A DNA stretch of 64,000 nt from Nodularia sphaerocarpa UHCC 0038. GTDB taxonomy: Bacteria > Cyanobacteriota > Cyanobacteriia > Cyanobacteriales > Nostocaceae. The translations under genes and the position numbers were made by a program. Every line of letters starts with the position of its first letter. Position 1 is the first letter of the stretch. The notes beneath the pieces are model-generated. The model was given only the letters and a program-made list of their open reading frames with translations, did no database searches and was not told the DNA's origin. Positions 62,431-64,000 of this stretch are shown here, piece by piece. The stretch is from the NCBI RefSeq assembly GCF_022376295.1, contig NZ_CP060140.1, positions 4,468,356 through 4,532,355 of the forward strand, read 5' to 3'.

Positions 62431-63006
62431 ATGAACAGTGAAAAAGTAACGGTGCAGTCTTGTTATGCTGTCACTGATGAAGAATTGATGTTGATGAGTT
62501 CGCAAAACCCAGAACTGCGGTTTGAACGCAATGCTGATGGAACTTTAGAAACTATGCCACCAACTGGGGGAATTTCTGGAAATCGTGAAATAAAAGCAGG
62601 TGCTTATTTATTGGCTTGGGTGGAAAGTCAAGATTTAGGTGAGGTTTTTGGACCAAGTACAGGTTTTAGATTACCAAATACGGCAGTGCGATCGCCTGAT
62701 GCTGCTTTTGTCGCTAAAGGACGTTTACCAGAAAATTGGGATCAGCAAGAGGACGGTTTTATTAATTTAGCGCCTGATTTTGTCATTGAAATTCGTTCTA
62801 AAAATGACAGTTTGGTGAAACTTAAAGCCAAGATGTCAGAATATATTACCAATGGTGTGCAGTTAGCATGGTTAATCGACAGTCAAAATCAGCAAGCTTT
62901 GGTTTATCGCCAGGATGGTTCAATTACTCAGTATCCGGCTACAGCAATTTTGAATGGTGAAGGTGTTGTCCCAGGGTTTACGTTGCCTTTAAAAAGATTA
63001 CTGTAA
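62431..63006 (+). CDS. Uma2 family endonuclease-like protein
   Basis: A 191-residue Uma2 protein: LRFERNADGTLETMPPTGG, RSPDAAFVAKGRL, PDFVIEIRSKNDSLVKLKAKMSEY (the acidic and Lys residues of a PD-(D/E)XK fold). One of three in the window; it is not close in sequence to the other two. Confidence 0.87.
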   Translation: MNSEKVTVQSCYAVTDEELMLMSSQNPELRFERNADGTLETMPPTGGISGNREIKAGAYLLAWVESQDLGEVFGPSTGFRLPNTAVRSPDAAFVAKGRLPENWDQQEDGFINLAPDFVIEIRSKNDSLVKLKAKMSEYITNGVQLAWLIDSQNQQALVYRQDGSITQYPATAILNGEGVVPGFTLPLKRLL

Positions 63007-63026
63007 GTGGTCGTAAATAATTAAAG

Positions 63027-63079
63027 GTTTGTAGTCAGGACTTTAGTCCTGAATTAAGGGCTAAAGCCCTTACTACGAG
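63027..63079. repeat. GTAGTCAGGACTTTAGTCC palindromic repeat
   Basis: Between two Uma2 genes. Contains AGGACTTTAGTCCT and AGGGCTAAAGCCCT palindromes, related to the repeats at 56043 and 11109. Confidence 0.75.
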
Positions 63080-63118
63080 CTAAATTACCATATTTTTATA
63101 TTTTAGGAGTATTTGCTG

Positions 63119-63688
63119 ATGGTACTATCAACTCAGGTAGATTCCCACATTTCCCTAGCAGAATTTCTGCAATTATCAGAAACTCAACCAGCTAGTGAAT
63201 ATATCAACGGCAGCATCTATCAAAAACCAATGCCCCAGGGAAAGCATAGCAGAATCCAAACTTGTTTATCAACTAATATTAATCAGGTGGGTGAATCCCA
63301 GCAAAAAGCTTTAGCATTAACCGAGTTACGCTGCACCTTTGGGGGACGTTCTTTAGTACCTGATATTGCTGTGTTTGAGTGGTCACGCATCCCCACTGAT
63401 CAAGATGGAGAAATTGCCAATAGGTTTGAAAGTTATCCAGATTGGACTATTGAAATTTTATCCCCTGACCAATCTCCTAATCGTGTGATTAATAAAATTA
63501 TTTTCTCTATTAACCAGGGAACTAAATTAGGTTGGTTTATTGACCCCAATGATAAATCGGTGATGGTATTTCAACCGCATCAATTACCTGAAGTTAAATA
63601 CAATAATGATATATTACCTGTTCTCGATGTGTTGACAGATTGGCAGTTACAAGCAAGTGATATATTTAGTTGGTTGAAGGTGAGATAA
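63119..63688 (+). CDS. Uma2 family endonuclease-like protein
   Basis: A 189-residue Uma2 protein of another subgroup: SLAEFLQLSETQPASEYING, LVPDIAVFEWSRIP, PDWTIEILSPDQSP. ATG 63119 is chosen because the longer frame begins at TTG. It is followed by a convergent GUN4 gene. Confidence 0.87.
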   Translation: MVLSTQVDSHISLAEFLQLSETQPASEYINGSIYQKPMPQGKHSRIQTCLSTNINQVGESQQKALALTELRCTFGGRSLVPDIAVFEWSRIPTDQDGEIANRFESYPDWTIEILSPDQSPNRVINKIIFSINQGTKLGWFIDPNDKSVMVFQPHQLPEVKYNNDILPVLDVLTDWQLQASDIFSWLKVR

Positions 63689-63733
63689 TCAAGCTTATAT
63701 TTAATGGTTCAGAGGAATCAAAGAATAAAAGGA

Positions 63734-64000
63734 TTAAAGATTACACTGTGTCAGTTTTGAGGCTAAAGCATATACTCGACTCAAATCACCATCCCAATAA
63801 TCACCAAACCACCCTGACTTCCATACAAAGCCTAAAAATTCTAGATATGATGGTAAATGTCCTTTTGAAGCATCAAGACTGAAGGTAAATTGAGAGTATT
63901 TAATCCATGAGTTATTCACACGCCAACCAACACTATTACCAAATTCATCTACATTTCCTTTCACACGCTTCCAAATAAGATTTTGGACACTAAAGCCAAA
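63734..64000 (-). CDS. GUN4 domain protein, C-terminal part (start beyond window)
   Basis: The frame is open to the window edge (88 residues visible). The tail fits the GUN4 porphyrin-binding domain: FGNSVGWRVNNSW, FTFSLDASKGHLPSYL, and the end RVYALASKLTQCNL. GUN4 binds protoporphyrin and Mg-protoporphyrin and stimulates Mg-chelatase; many cyanobacterial GUN4 domains are fused to other modules, and the N-terminal part here is unseen. Confidence 0.75.
   Translation of the reverse strand, partial: FGFSVQNLIWKRVKGNVDEFGNSVGWRVNNSWIKYSQFTFSLDASKGHLPSYLEFLGFVWKSGWFGDYWDGDLSRVYALASKLTQCNL

Overview
The window comes from a filamentous, heterocyst-forming cyanobacterium of the order Nostocales. The evidence is the very frequent HIP1 octamer (GCGATCGC), a HetF-type CHAT protease next to a tandem NsiR1-type small-RNA array, 7-base short tandem repeats (CATTAGT and CCCCACT types), a PII protein with the cyanobacterial RYRGSEY T-loop, a CrtW carotenoid ketolase, DUF4327, GUN4, and Uma2 proteins. 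It is chromosomal, mostly housekeeping, with many dispersed palindromic repeats and MITEs.

Region 1 (1-4200) is the most interesting. A partial hetF gene runs leftwards off the window. A head-to-tail array of 20 units, each about 106-150 bp, runs rightwards away from it. Each unit encodes one ~59-nt RNA ending in a hairpin plus T-tract. In 18 of 20 units a TCCGGA or TCCGGG hexamer (the published DIF+ motif of HetR-dependent, heterocyst-specific promoters) lies exactly 33 nt before the RNA block. This matches the published NsiR1 locus of Nostocales but is larger and mosaic. 4200-5411 looks gene-free.

Region 2 (5.4-14.7 kb) holds a thioredoxin-like protein, an S8 protease, thiD, glnB (PII) with a structured leader, a zinc-ribbon protein, a DUF4327 protein and a cysteine-desulfurase-like enzyme. 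Region 3 (14.9-19.3 kb) is a signalling cluster: stand-alone CheB, CheR-coiled coil-PAS, and a PAS-PAS-HisKA-REC protein that has lost its ATPase domain. Region 4 (19.7-31 kb) has tRNA-Ser(CGA), CapA, leuC/leuD, an AbiJ-like HEPN protein, tRNA-Val(UAC), DUF2227, mazG and an aldehyde dehydrogenase.

Region 5 (28.6-33.8 kb) is a BMP-type ABC importer operon (lipoprotein, double ATPase, two permeases), interrupted by a reverse-strand Uma2 gene. Region 6 (34-43.4 kb) has an M48 protease, proA, a bestrophin, aroC, DUF29, a SemiSWEET, a radical-SAM/B12 protein, a CPXCG protein and a SRPBCC protein. Region 7 (43.6-53 kb) has a truncated XRE repressor with a glycine-rich membrane protein, an SDR, a truncated Hlip, crtW, hrcA, a rhodanese, DUF3352 and cysE. 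Region 8 (53.2-64 kb) has a PPOX-class protein, a DEAD helicase, an M20 hydrolase, bioD, a Ser/Thr kinase, prs, an HD hydrolase, two Uma2 proteins and a partial GUN4 protein.

Between the genes lie at least five families of short inverted-repeat elements. One 111-bp family has at least four complete copies with identical ends but two unrelated cores, and another repeat supplies the C-terminal codons and stops of genes. All functional names come from reading the sequence; no database search was run.
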